Positions 9,642 through 17,169 of a stretch of DNA of 64,000 nucleotides are shown here, one piece after another. Position 1 is the first letter of the stretch; each line of letters starts with the position of its first letter. The position numbers and the translations under genes were made by a program. The notes under the pieces are model-generated. The model worked only from the letters and a program-made list of their open reading frames with translations. It made no database searches and had not been told where the DNA came from. This DNA is from Streptomyces sp. Tue 6430 (GTDB taxonomy: Bacteria; Actinomycetota; Actinomycetes; Streptomycetales; Streptomycetaceae): contig JAKGSH010000010.1 in the NCBI GenBank assembly GCA_021568835.1, positions 3,968,001-4,032,000 of the forward strand. The letters are read 5' to 3'.

Positions 9642-11045
9642 GGGCCACCTCCGCCTGTCCCGCCCCGACCTGGAGGTCGAGGTCGATCGTCCCGGTGTCC
9701 TTGCCGCCGTTCACGGGGGACAGGGTCACCTCCTTGTGCTTGCCCGGCTCCACGTCCACGTCCTCCTGGTTCTCCCCGGCAGCCGGATGTCGCCCAGGCC
9801 CACGTCGATCCGGACGTTCACCGTCACGTCCCGCGGCACGATCACCCGCAGCCGGCCGAGCCCCACCTCGGCGTCGGTGCTCACCGTCTGTCCCTTCGCG
9901 GGCCGGAGCCGGGACAGGTCCAGGGTGGCGTCGCCGGTGCCGAGGTCGTAGCCCTCCCGGACGTCCGCCACCGCCGTGGGCCGCCACGTCGTGTCGACCC
10001 AGCGCGTGCCGACGTTCTTCGGCACGGCGGCCGCCCCGGCGAGCAGACCGGCCGTGACGATCGCCAGGAGGACCGACCCCGCGCCGGTGCGCCCCAGCAG
10101 CGAACTGACCGCGATCCCCGCGCCGAGCACGACCAGCGCGACGGACAGGCCGGCCTGGAGGCTGGTGCCCAGCGGGTGTCCGTCCCAGGCGGACCGGGTC
10201 GCCAGGCCGCCCGCGAGCAGCGCGAGCAGGAAGGACCAGCCGCCGATCCAGCGGGGACCCCGCGGCCGGGGCACCCGGCCGTGCAAGGCGCGTACGGCCT
10301 CCCGGGCGTGCGCGTGCCCGAGGAAGTCGACGTGCACCGACGACAGGGACTCCGGGGCGCGGGAGTCCCCGGGCCCCCACAGGTATCCCGTACCGCCGTC
10401 GTGCGTGCCGTCCTTCACGATCGGGTCGCGCCACCAGGACGGGTACGCGGCCGGGAACGGGGGCGCCTGGGCCTCCGGCGGGGCGTCGGCGACGGCCTGG
10501 GCGGCGAGCGGGTCGGCGTCGGAGGCCTCCCGGTACCGCGACCAGTAGCCGGCGCCGGCCAGCAGAAGGGAGAGGACGACGGCGAAGGTGAGCACACCGC
10601 CGTTGTTGAGCATCGACAGGAACACCCCGCAGCCCACCAGCGCGAACAGCACGGCCGCGAGGGCCTGGCCGTCGACCCGGCCGGTCAGCAGCTTGCGCAC
10701 CTCGTTCTGACCGTCGTCGGCGTAGGGGACGAACAGCCAGGCGAAGCCGTAGAAGATGAGGCCGATGCCGCCGGTCGCGGAGAGCACGGCGAGCGTGATC
10801 CGGAAGATCACCGGGTCCATGTCGCACTGCCGCCCGAGGCCCGCGCACACGCCGGCGAGCACTTTGTGCTCGCGGTCGCGGCGGAACCGGTGCGGGGGGC
10901 GCTCGGCGAGGCCGGGGCCGCCGCCGGGGTGGGAACCGGGGCCGGGCGCCGCCGCCCCGCCGTGGGCGCCGGCGGGCGGGACGGCCGCGTCGGGTGCGCC
11001 GCTCCCGTCCGGTCCGGTGTCCGCGGCGTGCTGGTGATCCGTCAT
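9628..11045 (-). CDS. PspC-domain envelope-stress membrane protein (frame-broken near 3' end)
   Basis: About 472 aa when repaired. A Pro/Gly/Ala-rich cytoplasmic N-terminus leads into a PspC domain (RDREHKVLAGVCAGLGRQCDMDPVIFR), then several membrane helices and a C-terminal domain with alternating VGLGRLRVIVPRDV and VGLGDIRLPG, resembling the DUF2154/LiaF-type C-terminal domain. That combination suggests envelope-stress sensing together with the divergent kinase-regulator pair. The frame is lost at the C-run 9774-9777; one added base gives ...LPGENQEDVDVEPGKHKEV... to a stop at 9628. No good ribosome site precedes ATG 11045. Confidence 0.8.
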
Positions 11046-11100
11046 GGGTCCATGGTGGCGGGCGAGCGGCCCCGGCGGCAGTCGGAACGACCCTGGTCGG

Positions 11101-11190
11101 ACCCTGATATCGGCCCTGAGTCGCCGCCCGGGACGCGTTCGACGTGCGGGGCCGTCGAAGATCAGGGGCGTCTCGGGGGCAAACCCTGAT
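11101..11190. promoter_or_regulatory. CCCTGAT elements in the divergent PspC promoter region
   Basis: ACCCTGAT occurs at 11101-11108 and 11183-11190, and its inverse ATCAGGG at 11161-11167; the last two form an inverted repeat with a 15-nt spacer. They lie between the PspC protein and the PspC-kinase operon and are candidate sites for the operon's own response regulator. Pure inference. Confidence 0.35.
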
Positions 11191-11224
11191 GCCCGGGACC
11201 TGCGGCCGTGTGACCATCGTTGGC

Positions 11225-12511
11225 ATGCCGGAAGCCGCAACAGCGCCACTCGCCGAACCGCGGCCGCCGCGCAAGCTCTACCGCAGCGGCGACGGACGCT
11301 GGCTGGGTGGTGTGGCGCGGGGGCTCGCCGGACATCTCGGGCTGCCCGTTATCTGGGTGCGGCTCGTGTTCGTCGGCCTGTTCATGGCGGACGGCCTCGG
11401 CGCTCTGCTCTACGCGGCCTTCTGGTTCTTCGTGCCGCTCGGCATCGGCGGGGTCGGCGACCAGCGGCCCCCCGCCTTCGTCGCCACCGGGACGGCGCCC
11501 GACGGCCGCCGCAGACTCGTCGCCCGCAAGCCCGACAAGGGCCAGATCGTCGCCCTGCTCCTCATGGTCGTCGTCGCCATGGTCTTCGTCGGCAACGTGA
11601 ACCTGGGCAGCGGCGCCAAGGCCTACCTCCTGCCCGCCGTGCTCGTCGGCGCGGGCGTCGCCCTCGTCTGGCGCCAGGCGGACAACGCCCGGCGGGCCCG
11701 CTGGGTCGAGGCCGGCCGGCGGCGCCGTACGCTCACGCTGCTGCGCGCCGGCGCCGGTGTCCTGCTGGTCACCGCGGGCGTCTCCGGCATCTTCGTCCTC
11801 CAGGGTTCCGCCGCCCACCTCGGCTCGGTCCTGCAGGCGGCCCTCGCCGTCCTGGTCGGCATCACCCTGCTCGCCGGGCCCTACCTGGTGCGCATGACGC
11901 AGGACCTGTCCGAGGAGCGGCTGATGCGCATCCGCGCGCAGGAACGGGCCGAGGTCGCCGCCCATGTGCACGACTCGGTGCTGCACACCCTGACCCTGAT
12001 CCAGCGCAACGCGGAGAACGCGGGCGAGGTGCGCCGCCTCGCCCGCGCCCAGGAGCGCGACCTGCGCACCTGGCTGTACAAGCCGGAGGGCACCGGCAAG
12101 GACGAGGCGGACGAGCCCACCACCCTCGCCGACGCGGTCCGCCGCCACGCCGCCGAGGTGGAGGACAAGCACGGCGTCCCCCTGGAGGTCGTGGTCGTCG
12201 GCGACTGCCCGCTCGACGAGCGGCTGACCGCACAGATGCAGGCCGCGCGCGAAGCGATGGTGAACGCCGCCAAGTACGGTGGCGAGGGCGGCGCCGTACA
12301 GGTCTACGCCGAGGTCGAGGGCAGGACGGTCTTCGTGTCCGTCCGGGACCGCGGTCCCGGCTTCGACCTCGACTCGATACCCGCCGACCGGATGGGCGTC
12401 AGAGAATCGATCATCGGCCGCATGGAGCGCAACGGCGGCACGGCGCGGCTGCGGGCGGTCCCGGGCGGCGGCACGGAGGTCGAGCTGGAGATGGAGAGGG
12501 CGGAGAAGTGA
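11225..12511 (+). CDS. PspC-domain sensor histidine kinase
   Basis: 428 aa, ATG start. An N-terminal PspC domain (LYRSGDGRWLGGVARGLAGHLGLPVIWVRLVFV) joins several membrane helices, then a HisKA_3 dimerisation helix with the phospho-acceptor in AAHVHDSVLHTLTLIQ and an ATPase domain with the N box EAMVNAAKYGG and G box RDRGPGF. It should sense membrane or envelope state and phosphorylate the regulator whose start overlaps its stop by one base (TGATG). A divergent PspC protein lies 180 bp away. Confidence 0.92.
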   Translation: MPEAATAPLAEPRPPRKLYRSGDGRWLGGVARGLAGHLGLPVIWVRLVFVGLFMADGLGALLYAAFWFFVPLGIGGVGDQRPPAFVATGTAPDGRRRLVARKPDKGQIVALLLMVVVAMVFVGNVNLGSGAKAYLLPAVLVGAGVALVWRQADNARRARWVEAGRRRRTLTLLRAGAGVLLVTAGVSGIFVLQGSAAHLGSVLQAALAVLVGITLLAGPYLVRMTQDLSEERLMRIRAQERAEVAAHVHDSVLHTLTLIQRNAENAGEVRRLARAQERDLRTWLYKPEGTGKDEADEPTTLADAVRRHAAEVEDKHGVPLEVVVVGDCPLDERLTAQMQAAREAMVNAAKYGGEGGAVQVYAEVEGRTVFVSVRDRGPGFDLDSIPADRMGVRESIIGRMERNGGTARLRAVPGGGTEVELEMERAEK

Positions 12512-13251
12512 TGAGCGACCCGACCGAGACGAACGGCACGACGGGGGCGGCCCCGGCGGCCGCGCCCGCGCACGGCGAGGGCGGCGCCGGCCGGCACGTG
12601 CGGGTGGTCCTCGTCGACGACCACCGCATGTTCCGCACGGGCGTGCAGGCCGAGATCGGCCGGACCGAGGAGACCGGTGTGGAGGTCGTGGGCGAGGCCG
12701 CCGACGTCGACCAGGCGGTCACGGTCATCACCGCGACCCGGCCCGAGGTCGTCCTGCTCGACGTGCACCTGCCGGGTGGCGGCGGTGTCGAAGTCCTGCG
12801 GCGGTGCGCCCCGTTGATGAGCGCCGCCGAGCGGCCCGTGCGGTTCCTCGCCCTGTCCGTCTCGGACGCCGCGGAGGACGTGATCGGCGTCATCCGCGGC
12901 GGCGCCCGCGGCTATGTCACCAAGACGATCACCGGCACCGACCTGGTCGACTCCGTCTTCCGCGTCCAGGAGGGCGACGCGGTCTTCTCGCCGCGGCTCG
13001 CCGGCTTCGTCCTGGACGCCTTCGCCTCCACCGACGCCCCGCCGGTCGACGAGGACCTCGACCGCCTCACCCAGCGCGAGCGCGAGGTGCTGCGCCTCAT
13101 CGCGCGCGGCTACGCCTACAAGGAGATCGCCAAGCAGCTGTTCATCTCGGTGAAGACGGTCGAGTCCCACGTGTCGGCGGTGCTGCGCAAGCTCCAGCTG
13201 TCCAACCGCCACGAGCTGACCCGCTGGGCGACGGCCCGGCGGCTGGTGTGA
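12511..13251 (+). CDS. LuxR/NarL-family response regulator
   Basis: 246 aa. A receiver domain with the acidic pair VLVDDHRMF, phospho-Asp in VVLLDVHLPGG and Lys in GYVTKTI is followed by a LuxR helix-turn-helix (LTQREREVLRLIARGYAYKEIAKQLFISVKTVESHVSAVLRKL). The 30-residue Gly/Ala-rich N-terminal extension is longer than usual. It is translationally coupled to the PspC kinase and is its obvious partner; candidate targets are its own operon and the divergent PspC gene. Confidence 0.95.
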   Translation: MSDPTETNGTTGAAPAAAPAHGEGGAGRHVRVVLVDDHRMFRTGVQAEIGRTEETGVEVVGEAADVDQAVTVITATRPEVVLLDVHLPGGGGVEVLRRCAPLMSAAERPVRFLALSVSDAAEDVIGVIRGGARGYVTKTITGTDLVDSVFRVQEGDAVFSPRLAGFVLDAFASTDAPPVDEDLDRLTQREREVLRLIARGYAYKEIAKQLFISVKTVESHVSAVLRKLQLSNRHELTRWATARRLV

Positions 13252-13261
13252 CGGGAAAGCC

Positions 13262-14334
13262 TCAGAGCACCCGGGTCGCCCCCGCGTACGGCATCTCGTC
13301 GATCGGTGCCACGCGCACCGGGGCCGACGGGTTCGGGGCGTGGATCATCTGGCCGTTGCCGATGTAGAGCCCGACATGGGTGATGCCGGGGTAGAAGAAC
13401 ACCAGGTCGCCCGGACGGAGTTCGGAGCGGGAGACGCGGCGCCCGGCGTCGATCTGGGCGTACGTCGTGCGGGGCAGTGAGACGCCCGCCGAGCGGTACG
13501 CCGCCTGGACCAGGCCCGAGCAGTCGAAGGCGTTCGGGCCGGTGGCCCCCCACACGTAGGGGCTGCCCAGCTTGGCGTAGGCGTAGGAGACGGCCGCCGT
13601 CGCACGGGAGCCGGCCGCGGTGGCCGCGCCGGGGCGGGCAGGCCGGCGAGGGCTCCCGCCGAGGTCCGTGAGGCACGGGTGTCCGTCCCGTCGGCCGTGT
13701 CCGCGGTGAGCCGCGCCCGTTCCTCGGCCGTGAGCCGGTTCAGCAGACGCCGCGCGGCCCCCAGCTTGTCGGTGATCGTCTTCTTGTGCCGCTTCAGCTC
13801 CGCCTGACGCGCCTCGAGCGAGGTCAGCTGGACGCGGGCGGCGCCGCGCAGCTGCTCGATCTCCCGCAGCTGCCTGCCGACCCGGGTGACGGCGGCGGAC
13901 TGGCGGTCGCCCGCCCGTTCGGCGAAGGCGGCGTTGTCGAGGTACCGGTCGGGGTCGTCGGAGAGCGCGAGCTGCATCGCCTGGTCGAGGCCGCCGCCGC
14001 CGCGGTACTGCGCCGCGGCCATCGTCCCGAGCGTCTCGCGGGCCGTGTTGAGCCGGGCCTCCTTGCGCGCGGCCTCGTCGCGCAGCGTCTCCAGCCGCCG
14101 TTCGGCGGCGGTCGCCTTCTCCCGGGCGCCGTTGTACTTCTCGGTGGCGGCCTCGGCCTCCTGGTACAGCTTGTCCACCTTGGCCTTCACCTGGGCCGGG
14201 GTGGGGTTCGGCTCGGCGTGCCCGACCCCGTCGAAGGCGGTCGCGCCGGCCACCCCGGCGAGGGCGATGGTCGCCGCCGCGCGGGCCGTGTGGCCGCCGG
14301 CCGAACGCTGACGGGGCTTGCGGTGCGCTGCCAC
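13262..14334 (-). CDS. Secreted NlpC/P60 peptidoglycan endopeptidase (paralogue 1, frame-broken)
   Basis: About 357 aa when repaired. A signal peptide (AVAHRKP-type basic start, ATIALAGVAGATAF) leads to a long coiled coil (KAKVDKLYQEAEAATEKYN...LEARQAELKRHKKTI) and an NlpC/P60 domain with Cys in FDCSGLVQAAY and His in GITHVGLYIGN, followed by MIHAPN. It cuts stem-peptide bonds in peptidoglycan. The frame breaks at the G-run 13631-13634; one added C in the sense strand joins ...LAGLPAP to GAATAAGSRATAAVSYAYAKLG. GTG 14334 has AAGGACG upstream. The upstream stretch 14335-14600 could give a structured 5' leader of about 220 nt but lacks the ydaO signature found in paralogue 2. Confidence 0.85.
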
Positions 14335-14808
14335 GTAAGACTGCACGTCCTTTCGTCGACCGCCTCGTCGGTACGGCCGCCGGTGGCCGGGGCCGCGCGG
14401 GGACGGCCACGGCCGCCGGGGGAGCGGACGCACGGCCGCGCGGTGCGGCTGACGTGCCCGGCGACGCCCGCACGGGGAGCGGAGCGCCGCCGGACTCTCG
14501 GCGGTGGTGTCCGACTGCCGCCCCCGGTCCGGGCGGCGGTGGGAAGCCGGTCACCTGGGGGAGGACGCTAGGCCCGTTCGTGCCGGTCCGGTGACGCGAT
14601 GTACGGAAGTGACGGGAGTGGACTGTCGGATGACCGGAAGTGGCCGTACCGCCGGTCCCAAGTCGTCGTCTTCACGCGGCGGGCCGACCGATGCAGTGGA
14701 TCCGGGGCACCCCGGAGCGGCACGCTGCTATACGGCGCCGCGCGGCGCACGGGGGCACGCGGGGGCGGTGGGTGCGGGCCGGTGTCGGGAGGCGTCCGGC
14801 CCGGTGGC

Positions 14809-14814
14809 TAGCAT
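14809..14814 (+). promoter_or_regulatory. -10 box for a near-leaderless transcript
   Basis: TAGCAT ends 8 nt before the ATG of the 117-aa membrane protein, and there is no Shine-Dalgarno sequence, so the mRNA probably starts at or next to the start codon. The preceding stretch 14335-14808 holds no gene. Confidence 0.5.
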
Positions 14815-14822
14815 CCGGCCTC

Positions 14823-15176
14823 ATGGAGCTACTCATCCACCTCTTCGTCGGCCTGCACATCGTCGGCATCGCCGCGCTGCTCGGCGGCTTCCTCACGCAG
14901 ATGAAGGCGATGGGGCAGGGCACGGCCCGCTTCGTCCCCGCGATGCTGCACGGCGCCGCGACGATGCTGGTCACCGGCGTGATCCTGGTCGGCCTCCACC
15001 AGGCGGAAGGCCACGAGGTCAACAACGTCAAGATCGGCGTGAAGCTGGCCCTGCTGATCGTGATCCTCGGCCTCGTCTACGTGAAGCGGGACGACGAGCG
15101 GGTGGAGAAGCCCCTGTTCGGCCTGGTCGGACTGCTGACCGTGGCCAACGTCTTCATCGCGGTGCTCTGGACCTGA
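14823..15176 (+). CDS. Small four-helix integral membrane protein
   Basis: 117 aa. Hydrophobic segments at about 3-22, 43-62, 73-88 and 100-116, with conserved-looking HIVGIAALLGGFLTQM and a cytoplasmic-type loop KRDDERVEKP. Widely conserved in Streptomyces as far as I recall, without assigned function. Its 3' end overlaps the convergent transporter remnant by 23 nt. Confidence 0.8.
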   Translation: MELLIHLFVGLHIVGIAALLGGFLTQMKAMGQGTARFVPAMLHGAATMLVTGVILVGLHQAEGHEVNNVKIGVKLALLIVILGLVYVKRDDERVEKPLFGLVGLLTVANVFIAVLWT

Positions 15177-15402
15177 GCAACGCCCGCCCGTCCGCGACCG
15201 CGCCCGCGGCGACGGCAGGCCACGCCGCCACCGCGACCCACAGCAGCACCTCCCCGGGGCCCTTCAGCCACGGAACGTCGACGGCGGCGGCGACCGACAG
15301 CGTCGCCACCGCCGTCATCCCCATCGGGAACACCTTCGCCCAGCGGCGCACGTCGTAGCGCGTCCGCGGCCACAGCACCTCCGCGGCGGACGCCGCGCCC
15401 AC
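15154..15402 (-). pseudogene. C-terminal remnant of a TDT/SLAC1-family (TehA-like) transporter
   Basis: Only about 82 residues survive of a family normally about 330 long. TRYDVRRWAKVFPMGMTAVATLSVAAAVDVPWL and the last helix LLWVAVAAWPAVAAGAV match the C-terminal end of tellurite-resistance/C4-dicarboxylate (TDT) carriers. Upstream, where eight helices should be, there is only a 16-bp tandem repeat and unrelated sequence, and the next terminator is 130 bp away. Truncation rather than a single frame error explains this. Confidence 0.65.
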
Positions 15403-15420
15403 CGGACGCCGCGCCCACCG
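15389..15420. repeat. 16-bp tandem duplication at the broken edge of the transporter remnant
   Basis: GACGCCGCGCCCACCG occurs twice in tandem (15389-15404, 15405-15420), exactly where similarity to the transporter stops. Confidence 0.8.
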
Positions 15421-15532
15421 GACGCGGAGAGGGAAGAGGTGCGGGGCATGCCGCCGATGCCAGGTGGCGTGTGGCGGCTTCGCCGGGTGCCCGCGCGCGT
15501 GGGCGGCGAAATACGCGCGGGCGCAAGGACGG

Positions 15533-15557
15533 GCACGGGGCGGGGCCCGCCCCGTGC
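15533..15557 (-). terminator. Terminator of NlpC/P60 paralogue 2
   Basis: Arms 15533-15544 and 15546-15557 are perfectly complementary and begin 11 nt after the stop codon of the minus-strand endopeptidase gene. There is no T-run, which is usual in this G+C range. Confidence 0.6.
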
Positions 15558-15568
15558 GCGGTGCTTCG

Positions 15569-16756
15569 TCAGGCGGGTCGGACCACGCTGTGGATCGACG
15601 ACTCCCCGTCGTAGTAGATCGACTCCTCGCGCACGTACGCGCCGGGCTTCGGGGCGTGGATCATCATGCCGTTGCCGATGTAGAGGCCGACATGGGTGAC
15701 GTCGGAGTAGAAGAAGACCAGGTCACCGGGTTGCGCGGCGGAGAGGGAGACGGTCGTGCCGGCGTTGACCTGGTCGTAGGTGACGCGCGGCAGGGAGACG
15801 CCGGCGGCCTTCCAGGCGGCCTGGGTGAGACCGGAGCAGTCGTAGGAGTCCGGACCGGTCGCACCCCACACGTACGGCTTGCCGATCTGCGCGCGGGCGA
15901 ACGCCAGCGCCCTCTCGGCCTTGGTGGCGTACGAGGAATCCGTGGACGTGGACGTGGACGTGGAGGGCGACGTGGAGGGCGTCGACGTGCCGGTGCCCAC
16001 CGCATCCGACGCGCCGGCGCTCTCCTGCTGCGCGGCCGCCGCCTGCGCCGCCTGTTGCTCGGCCAGCTCGGCGGCCTTGCGGGCGGCCTCCTGCCGCTTC
16101 TGCTCCTCGATCTTCGCCAGCCGGGCCTTCTCCTCGGCCGTCAGCTGCGACAGCAGCGCGCGGGCGGAGCCGAGCTTCTTCTGGACGGCGGCCTTGGCGG
16201 TCCTCAGGTCGTCCTGCGAGTCGGTCAGCGTCCGGAGGCTCTCGGAGGCCTCCTGGCGCTTCTTCATCGTCTCCGCCTGGTCGGCGAAGTAGTCGTCGAC
16301 CGCGCCCTTCTGGCGGTCGGTCACCCGCCCCATCAGCTGCGTCTGGTCGAAGTAGTCCTGCGGGGAGTCCGCGAGCAGGAGGGTCGCGGTGTCGGGGGCG
16401 GAGGCGCCGGTGCGGTACTGGGCGGCGGCGTAGGTGCCCAGCTCCTCGCGCGCGTCGTTGAGCTTCTGCGCGCGCTGCGCGACGTCGTCGAGGAGGGTGT
16501 CGACCTTCTTGCGCTGCTTGGTCGCCTTCTCCTTGGCGGCGTTGTACTTCTCGGTGGCCGACTCCGCCTGGCGGTAGAGGTCGTCGACCTTCTTCTCCAC
16601 CTCCTCCAGGCTCGGCCTGTCGTCGGTGGAGGGGGCGGCGGTGGCCGTCTGCGAGAGCAGCGCCACCGAGGTGAGGGCGGCGGTGGCGAGAGCGGGCGTA
16701 CGGATGCCTGCCATGCGCGTGCTCGCGGAGCGCGGCTTGCGGTGCTGCGACGCCAA
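15569..16756 (-). CDS. Secreted NlpC/P60 peptidoglycan endopeptidase (paralogue 2)
   Basis: 395 aa, intact. Signal peptide (RKPRSASTRMAGIRTPALATAALTSVALLSQ), coiled coil rich in Lys, Glu and Ala to about residue 235, a Ser/Thr linker with STST steps, and a C-terminal NlpC/P60 domain with Cys in YDCSGLTQAAWK and His in DVTHVGLYIGN, then MIHAPK. The TTG at 16756 is chosen because AAGGAG lies 9 nt upstream. It hydrolyses peptidoglycan stem peptides during growth or spore formation. A c-di-AMP riboswitch directly upstream should reduce expression when c-di-AMP is high. It shares domain order with paralogue 1 about 1.2 kb away; the two are probably old duplicates. Confidence 0.93.
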   Translation of the reverse strand: MASQHRKPRSASTRMAGIRTPALATAALTSVALLSQTATAAPSTDDRPSLEEVEKKVDDLYRQAESATEKYNAAKEKATKQRKKVDTLLDDVAQRAQKLNDAREELGTYAAAQYRTGASAPDTATLLLADSPQDYFDQTQLMGRVTDRQKGAVDDYFADQAETMKKRQEASESLRTLTDSQDDLRTAKAAVQKKLGSARALLSQLTAEEKARLAKIEEQKRQEAARKAAELAEQQAAQAAAAQQESAGASDAVGTGTSTPSTSPSTSTSTSTDSSYATKAERALAFARAQIGKPYVWGATGPDSYDCSGLTQAAWKAAGVSLPRVTYDQVNAGTTVSLSAAQPGDLVFFYSDVTHVGLYIGNGMMIHAPKPGAYVREESIYYDGESSIHSVVRPA

Positions 16757-16774
16757 GGGAGGCGACTCCTTCCA

Positions 16775-16997
16775 GTTTCCGCCTACCGGGTTAGCTGTCG
16801 GGTTCGGGCGAGGATGCTTCGGAAGGGTTGCCCTACGGCCCGTCCTCCCCGGAGGGGAGTGAGCCGATTCACCCCAAGGTCTCGGTGGGTCCCCGGCTCC
16901 GGCTGCCGCGGGGCACGCCGGACTCGGCGGAGGCCGCGCGGCCCGGCGAGGTTCGCCGGAAGGGGTCGAGCGGCCTGCCCGGCACGGTAGCCAACCG
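16775..16997 (-). promoter_or_regulatory. ydaO/yuaA c-di-AMP riboswitch
   Basis: On the minus strand the leader reads GGGGACCCA, CCTTGGGGTGAATCGG, and near the 3' end GCCCGAACCCGACAGCTAAC followed by CCGGTAGGCGG, the most conserved 3' block of the ydaO class. It ends about 20 nt before the TTG start. In actinomycetes this class controls cell-wall hydrolase genes and turns expression off when c-di-AMP binds. Exact 5' boundary estimated. Confidence 0.92.
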
Positions 16998-17137
16998 GTG
17001 TGCCCCCTGTGAAGGTTGGTGGGTGATATGCCCGATACATTTTCGTGACCTCCGGACGGTTTGCCGTCCGCGGTCACCGACGGTGCAAGGGGGCGCCGGA
17101 AGGTGAGGGGCCGGGATGTTTCCCGGACGGCTCCGGG

Positions 17138-17160
17138 TTGTCGGTGGGGCGGCCTAGACT
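17138..17160 (+). promoter_or_regulatory. PafBC/RecA-NDp-type DNA-damage promoter of pcrA
   Basis: TTGTCGGTG (17138-17146), exactly 8 nt, then TAGACT (17155-17160). This is a perfect match to the mycobacterial RecA-independent damage promoter TTGTCRGTG-N8-TANNNT activated by PafBC. The -10 ends 9 nt before the ATG. Confidence 0.8.
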
Positions 17161-17169
17161 CGGAGAGCG

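Noticed and set aside
13761..13783. A TTGTCGGTG element inside the NlpC/P60 gene as a further damage promoter.
   Set aside because: It lies in coding sequence, has no TANNNT after 8 nt and no gene follows it in that direction.
14335..14600. ydaO riboswitch upstream of NlpC/P60 paralogue 1.
   Set aside because: The conserved 3' block and the GGGGTGAA block seen upstream of paralogue 2 are absent.
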